The notes: generated by a model from the sequence alone, not told the origin. Shown: positions 9,415 through 18,488, numbered from the stretch's first letter. The stretch is 64,000 nt of DNA from Indolivaga capnocytophagoides DSM 22835 (GCF_000426485.1 NZ_KE384530.1:214807-278806); one strand, 5' to 3'. A program made the numbers and translations.

Positions 9415-9555
9415 ATGAAAACACCTTTTACTCTTTCAGAAAAAATAATTGCTTCAATATTGTTTGTTATTGGAGTTTTCTTAAGCTATCAGGCTATTGA
9501 AGGTTATATTTATATCAATTTGTTTTTTTGTGATTGGAGTATGTTTGCAAAATAA
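9415..9555 (+). CDS. Possible small single-helix membrane protein, 46 aa
   Basis: An ATG-initiated 47-codon frame (MKTPFTLSEKIIASILFVIG...) encodes one hydrophobic segment at about residues 10-25 and a second weak one near the end. It lies between the symporter and tRNA-Gln and stops just before the terminator hairpin at 9553. I do not recognise it. Small hydrophobic frames arise by chance in AT-rich spacers, so it is only a candidate. Confidence 0.3.
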   Translation: MKTPFTLSEKIIASILFVIGVFLSYQAIEGYIYINLFFCDWSMFAK

Positions 9556-9590
9556 AAAAAAGCAATCGAATTTTCGATTGCTTTTTTTAT
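9553..9590 (-). terminator. Bidirectional intrinsic terminator beside tRNA-Gln
   Basis: A 10-bp stem AGCAATCGAA/TTCGATTGCT with A-run and T-run on either side sits four bases past the tRNA 3' end, so it ends the minus-strand tRNA transcript and could also stop plus-strand reading from the symporter. Confidence 0.8.
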
Positions 9591-9593
9591 TAG

Positions 9594-9664
9594 TTGTCTC
9601 ACCAGGATTCGAACCTAGACAGGCAGAACCAAAAACTGCAGTGCTACCATTACACCATGAGACA
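9594..9664 (-). tRNA. tRNA-Gln(TTG)
   Basis: A 71-nt cloverleaf on the minus strand. The acceptor arms TGTCTCA and TGAGACA pair fully, the T-arm contains GGTTCGAATCC, and the anticodon loop TTTTGGT gives anticodon TTG. CCA is not encoded. Confidence 0.92.
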
Positions 9665-9818
9665 AACTCGTGCTTTTTCTAAAGCGATACAAAAGTAGAA
9701 TATTATTTTGGATTTTCCAAATATGAAAAGCGAATTTCGCTCTTTTGCTTTAATAATTGGTTTGTAATATGCTTGTTATCAATATTAATATGGGGCGTTT
9801 ACTTCGAAAAAAAACTTG

Positions 9819-10772
9819 CTATTTACTCAACTCTGTAATGCAAACCCTCAGACTATCTTCCCATTGAGGTATTTGTATCCCGAATGCTGCTTTAATTTTC
9901 GATTTATCTAAAACGCTATATTGAGGACGGCTGGCTCTGGTTGGATATTGATCAGTACTTATCGGGTTGACTTTGCAGGTTGTAATGCCTGCATCGTGAT
10001 GAATTGCTTTGGTAAAATCGTACCATGTAGTTATTCCCTCATTTGAGTAATGATATATTCCCGCTTTAAAGTGAGAGTTTGCTTCGGAGTAATCAAGTAT
10101 CTTAACGATTGCTTTTGCCAGATCGGCAGCATTAGTAGGTGTTCCGGTTTGGTCGGCAACAACATTCAATGATTCTCTCTCTTTGCCAAGTTTTATCATG
10201 GTTTTGACAAAGTTATTCCCGAAAATAGAATAAAGCCATGCAGTGCGAATGATGATAGAGTCGGCACATGCTTCCAGCAGAGCGCTCTCACCTTCTTGTT
10301 TCGATTTGCCATAGACCGACTTTGGGCATACCTGATCACTTTCGGTATAAGGACGGGAACCTGTACCGTCAAAGACGTAGTCGGTAGATACATGGATCAC
10401 TTTTGCCTGATTGTTAGCTGCCGCTATACCGAGATTTCTTACTGCATCCTTATTTATTTTATAGCAAAGTTCAGTATCATCTTCGGCTTTATCTACAGCA
10501 GTGTAAGCTGCACAATTGATTATATATCTGATCTTATTGTTTTTTACAAATTCATCAACCGCTTGAATGTCTGTAATATCAAGTTCGGCTACATCTGTAA
10601 ATATAAAATTGAGTATATCATTATGATCGGCTGTAGCCCGTCTCAACTCACTTCCTAATTGTCCGTTTGCACCTGTTACCAAGACATTTTTAGGATATAG
10701 TTGGAATATAAATGTGTTTTTTGCGGTTTCATCCTGATCGTCTGCCTGTTTGTTTCCTGAAAAAAATGCCAT
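9819..10772 (-). CDS. rmlD: dTDP-4-dehydrorhamnose reductase
   Basis: A 317-residue protein whose core begins VLVTGANGQLGSELRRA, the Rossmann motif of the RmlD family, and includes DVAELDITD, STDYVFDG and a YGKSKQEGE active-site Tyr/Lys motif. It reduces dTDP-4-keto-L-rhamnose to dTDP-L-rhamnose for surface polysaccharide. About 25 unusual residues (MAFFSGNKQADDQDETAKNT...) precede the normal start; no other ATG lies closer to the core. It is the last gene of a five-gene minus-strand run. Confidence 0.9.
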   Translation of the reverse strand: MAFFSGNKQADDQDETAKNTFIFQLYPKNVLVTGANGQLGSELRRATADHNDILNFIFTDVAELDITDIQAVDEFVKNNKIRYIINCAAYTAVDKAEDDTELCYKINKDAVRNLGIAAANNQAKVIHVSTDYVFDGTGSRPYTESDQVCPKSVYGKSKQEGESALLEACADSIIIRTAWLYSIFGNNFVKTMIKLGKERESLNVVADQTGTPTNAADLAKAIVKILDYSEANSHFKAGIYHYSNEGITTWYDFTKAIHHDAGITTCKVNPISTDQYPTRASRPQYSVLDKSKIKAAFGIQIPQWEDSLRVCITELSK

Positions 10773-10832
10773 TATCTGCTATTTTTATAAGTTGTGATTC
10801 TTTTTTCTTTTATTGGATAAGGTCACTGATCT

Positions 10833-11378
10833 TTATTCGAGATCAAGTTCTCCATCCTTTTCTTTTTTGTATTTTCCGGACAGCAGCCGAAGAAAACTGC
10901 TTATCTGGGCTATAGCGGCCTGAGTCTCTCCTGATATTTCTTTCTGCTGCAAACGCAACAGTAGAAAGCCGTACAGAGCCGAAAAGCAGGTCTCGAGTTC
11001 CGGTATGCTTTTATCTTCGGTTTTGGATCGGAGTTCAACGATAAACGGCAGTGTTTTATAATATACCGCTTTGTACTCCGGTTCGGTAGGAGCTTTTAAT
11101 AACCTTAAATGTAAATCGGTCAGGTCTATTATAATATTCTTATTGATTTGTAAATGCCCGCTTTCTTTTACATTTTCATATTTCATCATTTCGATGAGGC
11201 TTTCGTACCAATCGGTCATTTCGAGCTTAATATCATCCGTCAGATCAAACTTTTCTATTACATTTTGTTTGATGAGGTCAATGTCTAGGTTATTAGCCCT
11301 TATTATATCTTCGACCTGCCACATATAGAGGAGGTATTCGGCTATATTTTCTTTCTTTTTTTGTCTGGCTATCAGCAT
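10833..11378 (-). CDS. DUF4924 family protein
   Basis: A 181-residue, mostly helical, soluble protein starting MLIARQKKKENIAEYLLYMW, which matches my memory of DUF4924, a Bacteroidetes family of unknown function. No catalytic motif or signal peptide is visible. Its start overlaps the end of the glycosyltransferase gene by 7 bases, so the two are translated from one message. Function unknown. Confidence 0.75.
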   Translation of the reverse strand: MLIARQKKKENIAEYLLYMWQVEDIIRANNLDIDLIKQNVIEKFDLTDDIKLEMTDWYESLIEMMKYENVKESGHLQINKNIIIDLTDLHLRLLKAPTEPEYKAVYYKTLPFIVELRSKTEDKSIPELETCFSALYGFLLLRLQQKEISGETQAAIAQISSFLRLLSGKYKKEKDGELDLE

Positions 11379-12259
11379 TGGTTCAAAAGTTCTTTCTTTG
11401 TTTTCAGATTACAAAGATAACCCAGTTTATAAAAATCCAATATCTTGAGTGAGGGGTTATTTCCTCTCAGATTGAGAAGTAAAACTTTTTTTAATAATCT
11501 GAATAATAAAGCTATCGGATAAGATAAATATTGTATCGAATAATATAGCTTCAAAAGTCTGATTCTCTTTTCTTTCTTTATTTCTTTCAGCAACGGCTCT
11601 ATTGTAATGAGATTGCGGATACTCGATTCTACCTTTTCCAGATACGTATAGGATATATCGAGTCCGGTATGGAGAAGCGGATTGTCGATAAACTTTATGT
11701 CTGCATTGTTATGCTGTAAAGTAATACCAAAAAGAGAATCTTCATATCCATAACTGTTCAGCTTTTCTGAAAAAGGGTATTTACAGAATATGTCCTTCGG
11801 AATAAGAAAATTGAAGCACGAAAAATATTTTCCAACACCTTCTTCCCTCTGTTTTCCGAACTTCCAACGCAAAATAAACTCTGTTTGAGGAAGAGAGTCT
11901 GAATAAACGCACCCCCCGAAACAGGCCGAATTGGATGTGCAAAAAGAGATATACGTCTGCCAGTAATCTTCTCGCACGATCTCAGCATCGCTGTCTATGA
12001 ACAGAAGATATGGGTAGCGCGCTAACTCAGCCAGCTTATTTCTGGTAGCCGACAGTCCTTTGTTTTGTTCGTTTTCGAATATTCTGACATTAGGAATTCC
12101 TGCTAATTTTTCGTTCTCCTGTTTAGTCTCAATATCGGCAGAGTCGTCGTCAAGCAAAATTATCTCAAAAGGATCGGATCCGGCTGATGCTTGTTTATAT
12201 AGTGTTCGGACTAGCAGGTTGACATCGGTATTATATACGGGAATACATACCGAGATCAT
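11372..12259 (-). CDS. Glycosyltransferase family 2
   Basis: A 295-residue GT-A enzyme. The N terminus ISVCIPVYNTDVNLLVRTL, the LLDDDSADIET acidic block, NKGLSATRNK and the LFIDSDAE metal-binding motif are the GT2 signatures. It has no transmembrane helices strong enough for polymer synthesis, so transfer of single sugars to a surface glycan is likely. It overlaps rsmD by 4 bases (ATGA) and sits upstream of rmlD in the same operon. Confidence 0.88.
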   Translation of the reverse strand: MISVCIPVYNTDVNLLVRTLYKQASAGSDPFEIILLDDDSADIETKQENEKLAGIPNVRIFENEQNKGLSATRNKLAELARYPYLLFIDSDAEIVREDYWQTYISFCTSNSACFGGCVYSDSLPQTEFILRWKFGKQREEGVGKYFSCFNFLIPKDIFCKYPFSEKLNSYGYEDSLFGITLQHNNADIKFIDNPLLHTGLDISYTYLEKVESSIRNLITIEPLLKEIKKEKRIRLLKLYYSIQYLSYPIALLFRLLKKVLLLNLRGNNPSLKILDFYKLGYLCNLKTKKELLNQC

Positions 12260-12801
12260 TCTTCACTGTCTTTTCTGAAAATGCTGAAGTTAACACTGCC
12301 ATAAACCCTTCTTTCGTAAAAATAGGGAAGTGCTGAAAAATCGTTGGACTTGGAGTGTTCCATAATGAAAGTACCTCCATCTTTGAGCATGTCTTTCTCG
12401 AAAATAAGTTTTGGTACTTCCGGTAAAAATTCTAAATCATAGGGAGGATCAGCAAATATAAAATCGAATTGTTCTTTGCAGATGCTGATGTATTTGAATA
12501 CATCCATTTTATATGAACATAATTCTTTTGCATCCAGCAGTTTTTTCGTTTTTTCAATAAATCCGTAATGCATAGGGGATTTTTCGATGCTGATTACTTT
12601 GGAGCAGCCTCTCGATACCAGCTCGAAACTGATACTTCCTGTTCCTCCGAATAAGTCTAAAGCCGACAGACCGTCCCAGTCTATCCAGTTATTAAGTATA
12701 TTGAATAGATTCTCTTTTGCAAAATCTGTTGTCGGTCTTGCTTTGAAACTAGACGGAACTTCGATTCTCCGTCCTTTATATCTTCCGCTGATAATTCTCA
12801 T
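12256..12801 (-). CDS. rsmD: 16S rRNA (guanine(966)-N2)-methyltransferase
   Basis: A 181-residue SAM-dependent methyltransferase, the usual RsmD length. MRIISGRYKGRRIEVP, RPTTDFAKENLFNIL, the SAM-binding LDLFGGTGSIS and the catalytic FADPPYDL are the family's ordered motifs. It modifies G966 of 16S rRNA in the 30S subunit (family knowledge). It overlaps both neighbours by 4 bases. Confidence 0.94.
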   Translation of the reverse strand: MRIISGRYKGRRIEVPSSFKARPTTDFAKENLFNILNNWIDWDGLSALDLFGGTGSISFELVSRGCSKVISIEKSPMHYGFIEKTKKLLDAKELCSYKMDVFKYISICKEQFDFIFADPPYDLEFLPEVPKLIFEKDMLKDGGTFIMEHSKSNDFSALPYFYERRVYGSVNFSIFRKDSEE

Positions 12802-13622
12802 TTTGTTGATAAGATTAATAGATCTAAGGGTGTTTTACGCCCATCTTCCCCTAAGAATTCGACTTCGCTGGGTAATCCCAATGATTCAATCCGACTGATA
12901 TAGTCGCGAAGAAGAGGGTGTATTTGCTGCGATACCGGAGACTCGGATTCTACAAAGTACATAAAGTCCTTGTTCTGATCGAAGTCGCATTTATCCCATA
13001 AGTTTAATATATGGTACACTATATTCTGAACAGGCTCGTTGTGATATGATATCGCGTGTAAAAAATGTCCCAGACTATCAAAACATACGATATCAAGAAA
13101 CCTGCCATGAAAATTCAGGTACATCTTAGCTCCTTTTTCGGCAACACGGTTTTTACGGTCTGTATATCCGAGTAAGAGATCCGTATGATGCCAAAACTGA
13201 GGGTTATATAAACTGCGTGACAAGAATTGATATATTTCATTGTCGACACTGTATAGCAAGAGGTTGTTTTGAGTTTTTTCCGCACCTATCAGTATCCGGT
13301 CTGCTTTTTTTGAATGCGAAATATTATAAAGTTCCGATTTCTTTTTTTTCTCAAATAAATATTGCGGAACTACTTCGTATTCGGTTGATACAAATACTAC
13401 ATTTGTTTGTTTGAAAGGCTGAGACAGGAAGTTAAAGTCAAATATCATCCTTTGGATGTTATTTAATATGTCGGAGTCTTTCGAAAAAGATACTTCTCGA
13501 TAACAATATTCTCCGCCTATTTCGGGCTCATGTATCGAAAACGACCATCCGTCAGGTTTTATCCTGAGTGACAGCACATATTTCTCAGATTGAGCAAAGT
13601 CTATTGTATCTGGTAAAAACAT
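12798..13622 (-). CDS. DUF3822 family protein
   Basis: A protein of about 274 residues with the family-like opening DTIDFAQSEKYVLSLRI. In Bacteroidetes this family is regularly found just before rsmD, as here. The ASKHA-like fold suggested for it cannot be confirmed by eye. I start it at the ATG at 13622; an in-frame TTG at 13637 is the alternative and would touch a dispersed repeat. It is the first gene of the operon and its stop overlaps rsmD. Confidence 0.75.
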   Translation of the reverse strand: MFLPDTIDFAQSEKYVLSLRIKPDGWSFSIHEPEIGGEYCYREVSFSKDSDILNNIQRMIFDFNFLSQPFKQTNVVFVSTEYEVVPQYLFEKKKKSELYNISHSKKADRILIGAEKTQNNLLLYSVDNEIYQFLSRSLYNPQFWHHTDLLLGYTDRKNRVAEKGAKMYLNFHGRFLDIVCFDSLGHFLHAISYHNEPVQNIVYHILNLWDKCDFDQNKDFMYFVESESPVSQQIHPLLRDYISRIESLGLPSEVEFLGEDGRKTPLDLLILSTK

Positions 13623-13638
13623 ATGTATATAGTTCAAT

Positions 13639-13731
13639 TAAGGTCTCAGACCCTTTTATTATCCATTCAAGCATAAGATCAACAGTCTGTTATCATATTG
13701 ATATACGACATTAAATACCTACTGTTACTTA
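13639..13731 (+). repeat. Dispersed ~90-bp repeat, copy 3 (full)
   Basis: TAAGGTCTCAGACCCTTTT at one end and TTAAATACCTACTGTTACTT at the other. It lies directly upstream of the DUF3822 gene, so any promoter of that operon is inside or beyond it. Confidence 0.8.
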
Positions 13732-13875
13732 CATCTGCTAATTATAAAGATTCATCGAAATTATACAAATTTAGAAAAAGAAATTCTATATCATATTCTT
13801 ATAGCTTAATTATTGTGATTTTAAGGGCGGAGACCTTTTTGTGTTTTTATCTAGAGACAGAGATCTTTTTTCCCT

Positions 13876-14182
13876 TTTTATCTATGGTAAAAGAGTTCTT
13901 TAAATAACAGTAAAAATTATAGAAAAGGAAAAAGGTATCATCTGAAAAAATGTAATTTTGGCGTAACCTTTGTCACCTTTTTAGGTAATTGAGAATGAAT
14001 AATTAATAATGATTGCTCACAATTGCTCATTAATCTTGTAACTTTTGTTACCTTTTCGGGGAGAATGGTCACAAACCTCTGAAAGGTTTTTGCCGGTGGT
14101 AGCCAACCTTCTTTAGACCAGAGGTATAAAAGTAACAATAGAAAGTGTGCAATTTTGCTGTAACTTTTGTCACCTTTTTAGT
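13876..14182 (+). repeat. Large non-coding repeat with three GTAAC(N)TTTGT(Y)ACCTTTT motifs, locus A
   Basis: A 30-base block (TTTTTATCTATGGTAAAAGA then GTTCTTTAAATA) is followed by three 20-base motifs at 13963-13982, 14038-14057 and 14160-14179, spaced 75 and 122 bases. The same block and three motifs in the same order are found on the opposite strand at 42361-42716. No convincing protein is encoded. The last copy ends 32 bases before the helicase start. Confidence 0.65.
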
Positions 14183-14213
14183 TGAAAGTTGCAGACTGAT
14201 AACTGATTTTGAG

Positions 14214-15629
14214 ATGTCTTTAAATAAATTCTTTCTAAAACAAATAATTGAAAATTTTCAATTCGAACCAACTTCGCAACAGGCAGAAGCATTGGAATTG
14301 ATTACGAATTTTTTATTTCAACCTCAATCCGACGGTTTGTTTTTATTAAAAGGTTATGCCGGAACCGGAAAATCGTCTCTAATCGGGGCTTTGGTAAAAA
14401 CAATGACCGAACTGAAACAGAAAACCGTTTTGTTAGCCCCTACGGGACGAGCTGCTAAAGTGTTCGGAGCCTATGCTGATCATCCAGCTTATACTGTTCA
14501 TAAAAAAATATACAGACAGAAGCGATTCTCCGATCAGGCGACGGACTTCGTTCCTATGGATAATCTGTATAAGGATACGCTGTTTATAGTGGATGAGGCT
14601 TCGATGCTGAGTAATGACGGTATCGATTCTTATATTTTCGGGTCGGGTCGAGTTTTGGACGATTTGATCCAATATGTATATGGTGGGGAAAATTGTCGTT
14701 TGTTATTGATCGGAGATGAGGCACAGCTTCCTCCCGTAATGCAGGAAGTAAGTCCGGCTTTGCAGATAGATACTCTTAAGGGATACGGATTGGATGTCTT
14801 CAGTACTACGATGACTCAGATTGTACGTCAGGGCGAAGGGTCAGGTATATTATATAATGCTACGGAAATTAGAAATGCGCTGTTGAATGAAACCACAGGA
14901 TTATTTCCTAAGATTAAGCTGAATGATTTTCCGGATATAAAAAATGTCGGAGGAGACGAACTGATTGATACGATCAACGCCATGTACGATCGGGACGGAA
15001 TAGACGACTGTATGGTGATCACCCGATCTAATAAGCGTTCGAATATTTATAATGATGGTATCCGTAACCGCATACTGTACAGGGAAGAAGAATTGTCGGC
15101 AGGAGATATGTTGATGATTACAAAAAATAATTACTTTTGGACAGAGAATATCGATCAGGTTGATTTTCTGGCAAACGGAGAACTGGTAGAGGTATTACGG
15201 GTACGTAAAACTCAGGAGTTATATGGTTTCAGATTTGCCGATGTACTGGTAAAGCATCCCGATTACGATATAGAGTTGGAGTTGAAGATTTTATTAGATA
15301 CCTTGCATTCCGAAACCACAGGGCTGTCGAAAGAAAAGAACGGTGAACTGTTTTATAATATTCTTGAAGATTATTCCGATATAAGATCTAATGCCGCTAA
15401 AATGCAAAAGATGAAAACAGATCCTTTCTATAATGCGGTTCAGGTAAAATACGGTTATGCGATAACATGCCATAAGGCTCAGGGAGGGGAATGGAAAAAT
15501 GTATTTCTGGATATAGGATATATATCAGAAGAGCATTTAGGTATAAACTTTTATCGGTGGTTGTATACTGCGATAACGCGGGCAACGAAACAGCTTTATT
15601 TCGTGAATCTGCCCGAAGAGTTCCTTTAA
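14214..15629 (+). CDS. RecD-like ATP-dependent DNA helicase / exonuclease V-type ATPase
   Basis: A 471-residue superfamily-1 helicase. LLKGYAGTGKSSLIGAL is Walker A, LLAPTGRAAKVF is motif Ia, LFIVDEASML is Walker B, LLIGDEAQLPPV is motif III, and YAITCHKAQGGEWKNVFLD with WLYTAITRA near the end are motifs V and VI. I choose the ATG at 14214 (MSLNKFFLKQ); an earlier in-frame start at 14145 would translate part of the repeat. It probably unwinds DNA during repair, but lacks RecB and RecC neighbours. Confidence 0.88.
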   Translation: MSLNKFFLKQIIENFQFEPTSQQAEALELITNFLFQPQSDGLFLLKGYAGTGKSSLIGALVKTMTELKQKTVLLAPTGRAAKVFGAYADHPAYTVHKKIYRQKRFSDQATDFVPMDNLYKDTLFIVDEASMLSNDGIDSYIFGSGRVLDDLIQYVYGGENCRLLLIGDEAQLPPVMQEVSPALQIDTLKGYGLDVFSTTMTQIVRQGEGSGILYNATEIRNALLNETTGLFPKIKLNDFPDIKNVGGDELIDTINAMYDRDGIDDCMVITRSNKRSNIYNDGIRNRILYREEELSAGDMLMITKNNYFWTENIDQVDFLANGELVEVLRVRKTQELYGFRFADVLVKHPDYDIELELKILLDTLHSETTGLSKEKNGELFYNILEDYSDIRSNAAKMQKMKTDPFYNAVQVKYGYAITCHKAQGGEWKNVFLDIGYISEEHLGINFYRWLYTAITRATKQLYFVNLPEEFL

Positions 15630-15718
15630 TCGCGAAGAATGTTAATAAGTGCAAAATGAAAGCTTCAAATGCAACATTTTGTAAATATATTCATCTTATA
15701 ATTGAATGTTAAATCTGA

Positions 15719-16261
15719 ATGGAAGAGTTGCAACTAATAGAAGGATGCAAAAGACAAGACCGAAAATCGCAACAGCTTGTATACGAAAAGTATGCGAGGG
15801 TGATGTATGGTATATGTCTGCGTTATGCATCTGAAAAGGAAGCTGCTCAGGATTTATTGCAAGACGGATTTATCAAAGTATTTATGAATATCAACTCGTT
15901 CGAAAACAAAGGTTCATTCGAAGGCTGGATGAAAAGAATCTTTGTAAATCTTGCATTAGAGAATATCCGGAAAGATAAAACAAAGAAAATGTACAGTGAT
16001 GATATCGAAAATGTGTCGGATCTTGATATTATAGATGAAGCAGAAGGAGATATCGATGGAATTACTGAAGATGAATTATTGAAGATGGTTCAGGAATTAC
16101 CGCAAGGATACAGATCGGTATTTAATTTATATGCAATAGAAGATTACTCACATAAAGAAATAAGCGAAATGCTAGGCATTGCCGAAGGTACATCACGCTC
16201 ACAATATATAAGAGCCAGGGCTCTGTTACAAGAAAAAATAAAAGAATATTTTAAGCAATAA
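15719..16261 (+). CDS. ECF-type sigma-70 factor
   Basis: A 180-residue sigma factor with region 2 (YGICLRYASEKEAAQDLLQD, then GFIKVF and GSFEGWMKRI) and region 4 (LPQGYRSVFNLYAIEDYSHK, then EISEMLGIAEGTSRS). Its stop codon overlaps the ATG of the next gene, which encodes a membrane protein that probably controls it. Such pairs let the cell respond to envelope or outside signals; targets are unknown. Confidence 0.93.
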   Translation: MEELQLIEGCKRQDRKSQQLVYEKYARVMYGICLRYASEKEAAQDLLQDGFIKVFMNINSFENKGSFEGWMKRIFVNLALENIRKDKTKKMYSDDIENVSDLDIIDEAEGDIDGITEDELLKMVQELPQGYRSVFNLYAIEDYSHKEISEMLGIAEGTSRSQYIRARALLQEKIKEYFKQ

Positions 16262-17559
16262 TGGTTCCAGATAAAGATCATATAAAAAAGGTTTTTGCTT
16301 CAAAGCTGAAAGGCATTGAGCAGGATCCTCCTGCATTTATGTGGGAGAGGATCGAGTCTGGTCTTATCGCTCAGGAGCGTAAGCCTAATACACGTAAACT
16401 GATATACAAAATTGCAGGATGGAGTACTGCGGCCGCAGCCGCTGTTGTCGCTTTTGGTTTATTCTTATTCTTGCCAAAAGGTGGTGAAGAGGCTCTGACA
16501 AACCATGTAGCAATAGTACAACCTATGCCGGAGCCCGCAGTTCCAGAGTCTCAGGTTGGGGATTCTGTTCTTCCGTCTATAGAAAAAGATAGCCATTCAA
16601 CAGGAAATCAGTCGGGGAAAAGATCTTCTGAAATATTATTTGCTCATAGTGATAATACGGAAAAAGATAATAATACAGGAGTTATTGGTGCTGAAGATGT
16701 AAAAAAAGAAGAATTGGTTAAACCAGCTCTTTCTTCTCCAAATTCTTCTCAACCTGAAAAAAAAGAAATGCTCGCTGCATCGGCTCCCATAAAGAAGCAG
16801 GAGGAAAAGAAGTCTGAAGAAACTGATGCTGATCTACAAAGACAAATAGATGCTTTTGCAGCAGAAGGGCTCAAAACTGAAAAATTACTGGCTGATAATG
16901 CTGAGGCAGAATCGGTAAGTTCTTCTCACAAAGGTTTAGCTTTGGGGGTTAATGGAGGAGGAGCTTTCTCTAAAGCCGATGGATATAAACGTACGGTAGT
17001 GGCGATGGCTAATGCTGACCAACAATTTAGTCTCAGATCTGAAACCGTAAAGCTGGAACATAATCAGCCGATAACTTTTGGTTTATCTATAAACAAAAGG
17101 ATAACAGACAGGCTGTCTATCGAAAGCGGGATAAACTATGCTTATCTGTCGTCTAAAATAAAATCGAAGTCTGCATCTTCTTATAGCCGTAATAATGCGC
17201 AATATTTTCACTATTTAGGTATACCGTTGACTCTTAACTATAATATTGCCGAATGGAACAGGTTACGCTTATATATATCAGCCGGTGGAGCAATACAGAA
17301 AGATATTTACGGGCGGTTAAACCGTAGTGGCGGTATATCTCAATCGTCGGTTTCTGATAAGAAAAATATCTCGCAAAAAAACGTGCAGATGTCATTGACT
17401 TCTTCTGTTGGCATCAGCTATCCTATCTATGGAAATATGTCGGTATATACAACTGTAGGCGGGGCATATTATATTGATGCCAAGAATGAATATGAAACTA
17501 TTTATTCGGATAAAAAGTGGCTGTTAAACTTGAATTTGGGTGTGAAATTTGGATTTTAA
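16261..17559 (+). CDS. Membrane-anchored protein with anti-sigma-like start and outer-membrane-barrel-like end
   Basis: A 432-residue protein translated from an ATG overlapping the sigma-factor stop. Residues 1-50 are soluble and contain PPAFMWERIESGL, similar to the start of Bacteroidetes anti-sigma proteins. A single transmembrane segment lies at about 58-78 (AGWSTAAAAAVVAFGLFLFL), followed by a Pro/Ser/Lys/Glu-rich linker to about 215. From about 220 on, GLALGVNGGGAFS, alternating beta strands and the C-terminal LNLNLGVKFGF resemble the small outer-membrane beta-barrel domain. It may reach from cytoplasm across the periplasm (inference). Confidence 0.7.
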   Translation: MVPDKDHIKKVFASKLKGIEQDPPAFMWERIESGLIAQERKPNTRKLIYKIAGWSTAAAAAVVAFGLFLFLPKGGEEALTNHVAIVQPMPEPAVPESQVGDSVLPSIEKDSHSTGNQSGKRSSEILFAHSDNTEKDNNTGVIGAEDVKKEELVKPALSSPNSSQPEKKEMLAASAPIKKQEEKKSEETDADLQRQIDAFAAEGLKTEKLLADNAEAESVSSSHKGLALGVNGGGAFSKADGYKRTVVAMANADQQFSLRSETVKLEHNQPITFGLSINKRITDRLSIESGINYAYLSSKIKSKSASSYSRNNAQYFHYLGIPLTLNYNIAEWNRLRLYISAGGAIQKDIYGRLNRSGGISQSSVSDKKNISQKNVQMSLTSSVGISYPIYGNMSVYTTVGGAYYIDAKNEYETIYSDKKWLLNLNLGVKFGF

Positions 17560-17647
17560 GGTCATAGTCTCTTTTGTTTTAGAGTAAGCATAACAGCCCG
17601 AGTATCTTACTATCTAAAAATGATCATTAAATACTTGTTGTTACTTA
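17557..17647 (+). repeat. Dispersed ~90-bp repeat, copy 4 (full)
   Basis: It starts with the TAA stop codon of the sigma-linked membrane protein (TAAGGTCATAGTCTC) and ends TTAAATACTTGTTGTTACTT. It fills the spacer before the lipoprotein gene. Confidence 0.8.
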
Positions 17648-17675
17648 ATATAAAATATAAAACCATATAAAAATT

Positions 17676-18488
17676 ATGAGAAAAACATGTCTGGGCTTAT
17701 TTTCAGCCGCTATTTTAGGATTGTCTTTATCGTCGTGTCTGGGAGATGGAGGTGAGCAGTCGATAACATCACAAAATGAATTTGGTGTAATTAAAGTTGT
17801 TTCGGAGAGTGGTGTGTCAGTTACTGCTGCAACTATGGCGAGAGGAGTTAATATCACAGGAGGAGATATAACCGGTTATTCTGCAGGAGATGTGGTGCTT
17901 GTGTCATATAAAGCTAATTTGAATGATTTTATAAACTCTACAACTATTAAAGCTGAATATGCAACTATAGATGCTTCGAGTGGTGTTTTTAAAGTTGCAA
18001 ATCAGGTATCTGTAACTGAAGGGTCGGTAGGTGATAATACTCCGAGTGCAAGTACAGCTTTTACCGGATTTACAAGCAAATATGGGAACAGTGCACAGAC
18101 TTTCTCTAACAGATGGTTGGTTTCGGTTTCTGCTAATATCAGAAAAGATCAGGAGATCAGAGGCATCGAATTGTATTATGATGAAAATGATCAGACACTA
18201 CCTGCAAATTTAGGTCTGACTTTACCTGAAGATGCAATTGTATTGGATGTGAAATTGTTAAAGACAACTCCAACATCTGAAAGTACAGATACAGCTGTGA
18301 AATCGAAAGATATAGCTGTGGATCTGACATCTCTTAGAAGATTAAATCCGAAGCAGATGTCAGAAACAGCAACGGGTAAAACATTATACATCTGGTTGAG
18401 GTATCCAAAGTATACGACTTCTGATCAAAAGTATGCAGTAGCAGTTATGCAAAATGCATTTGGGATAACTTATTATACAACAAATTAA
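17676..18488 (+). CDS. Secreted lipoprotein of unknown function
   Basis: A 270-residue protein with a lipoprotein signal (LFSAAILGLSLSSCLGDGGE), the acidic residues after the Cys favouring surface export in Bacteroidetes. The rest is Ser/Thr-rich and probably beta-structured. The CLGDGG start recalls NigD-type lipoproteins, but I see no further match. It follows the sigma-factor pair, separated only by a repeat, and is followed by a terminator hairpin, so it may be transcribed with them. Confidence 0.7.
   Translation: MRKTCLGLFSAAILGLSLSSCLGDGGEQSITSQNEFGVIKVVSESGVSVTAATMARGVNITGGDITGYSAGDVVLVSYKANLNDFINSTTIKAEYATIDASSGVFKVANQVSVTEGSVGDNTPSASTAFTGFTSKYGNSAQTFSNRWLVSVSANIRKDQEIRGIELYYDENDQTLPANLGLTLPEDAIVLDVKLLKTTPTSESTDTAVKSKDIAVDLTSLRRLNPKQMSETATGKTLYIWLRYPKYTTSDQKYAVAVMQNAFGITYYTTN

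Noticed and set aside
9497..9682. 61-codon plus-strand frame across tRNA-Gln
   Set aside because: It reads straight through the antisense of a clear tRNA and a terminator.
13826..13875. Further copy of the 90-bp repeat (GGCGGAGACC, GAGATC)
   Set aside because: Only the short palindromic core is similar; neither end can be aligned.
13963..14179. Three near-identical 20-bp motifs taken as a CRISPR array
   Set aside because: Spacing is uneven (75 and 122 bases), only three copies exist, no cas gene is near, and the same arrangement recurs at a second locus.
14145..14213. Longer N terminus for the RecD-like helicase
   Set aside because: The extra codons are translated from the repeat motif, which is non-coding at its other locus.
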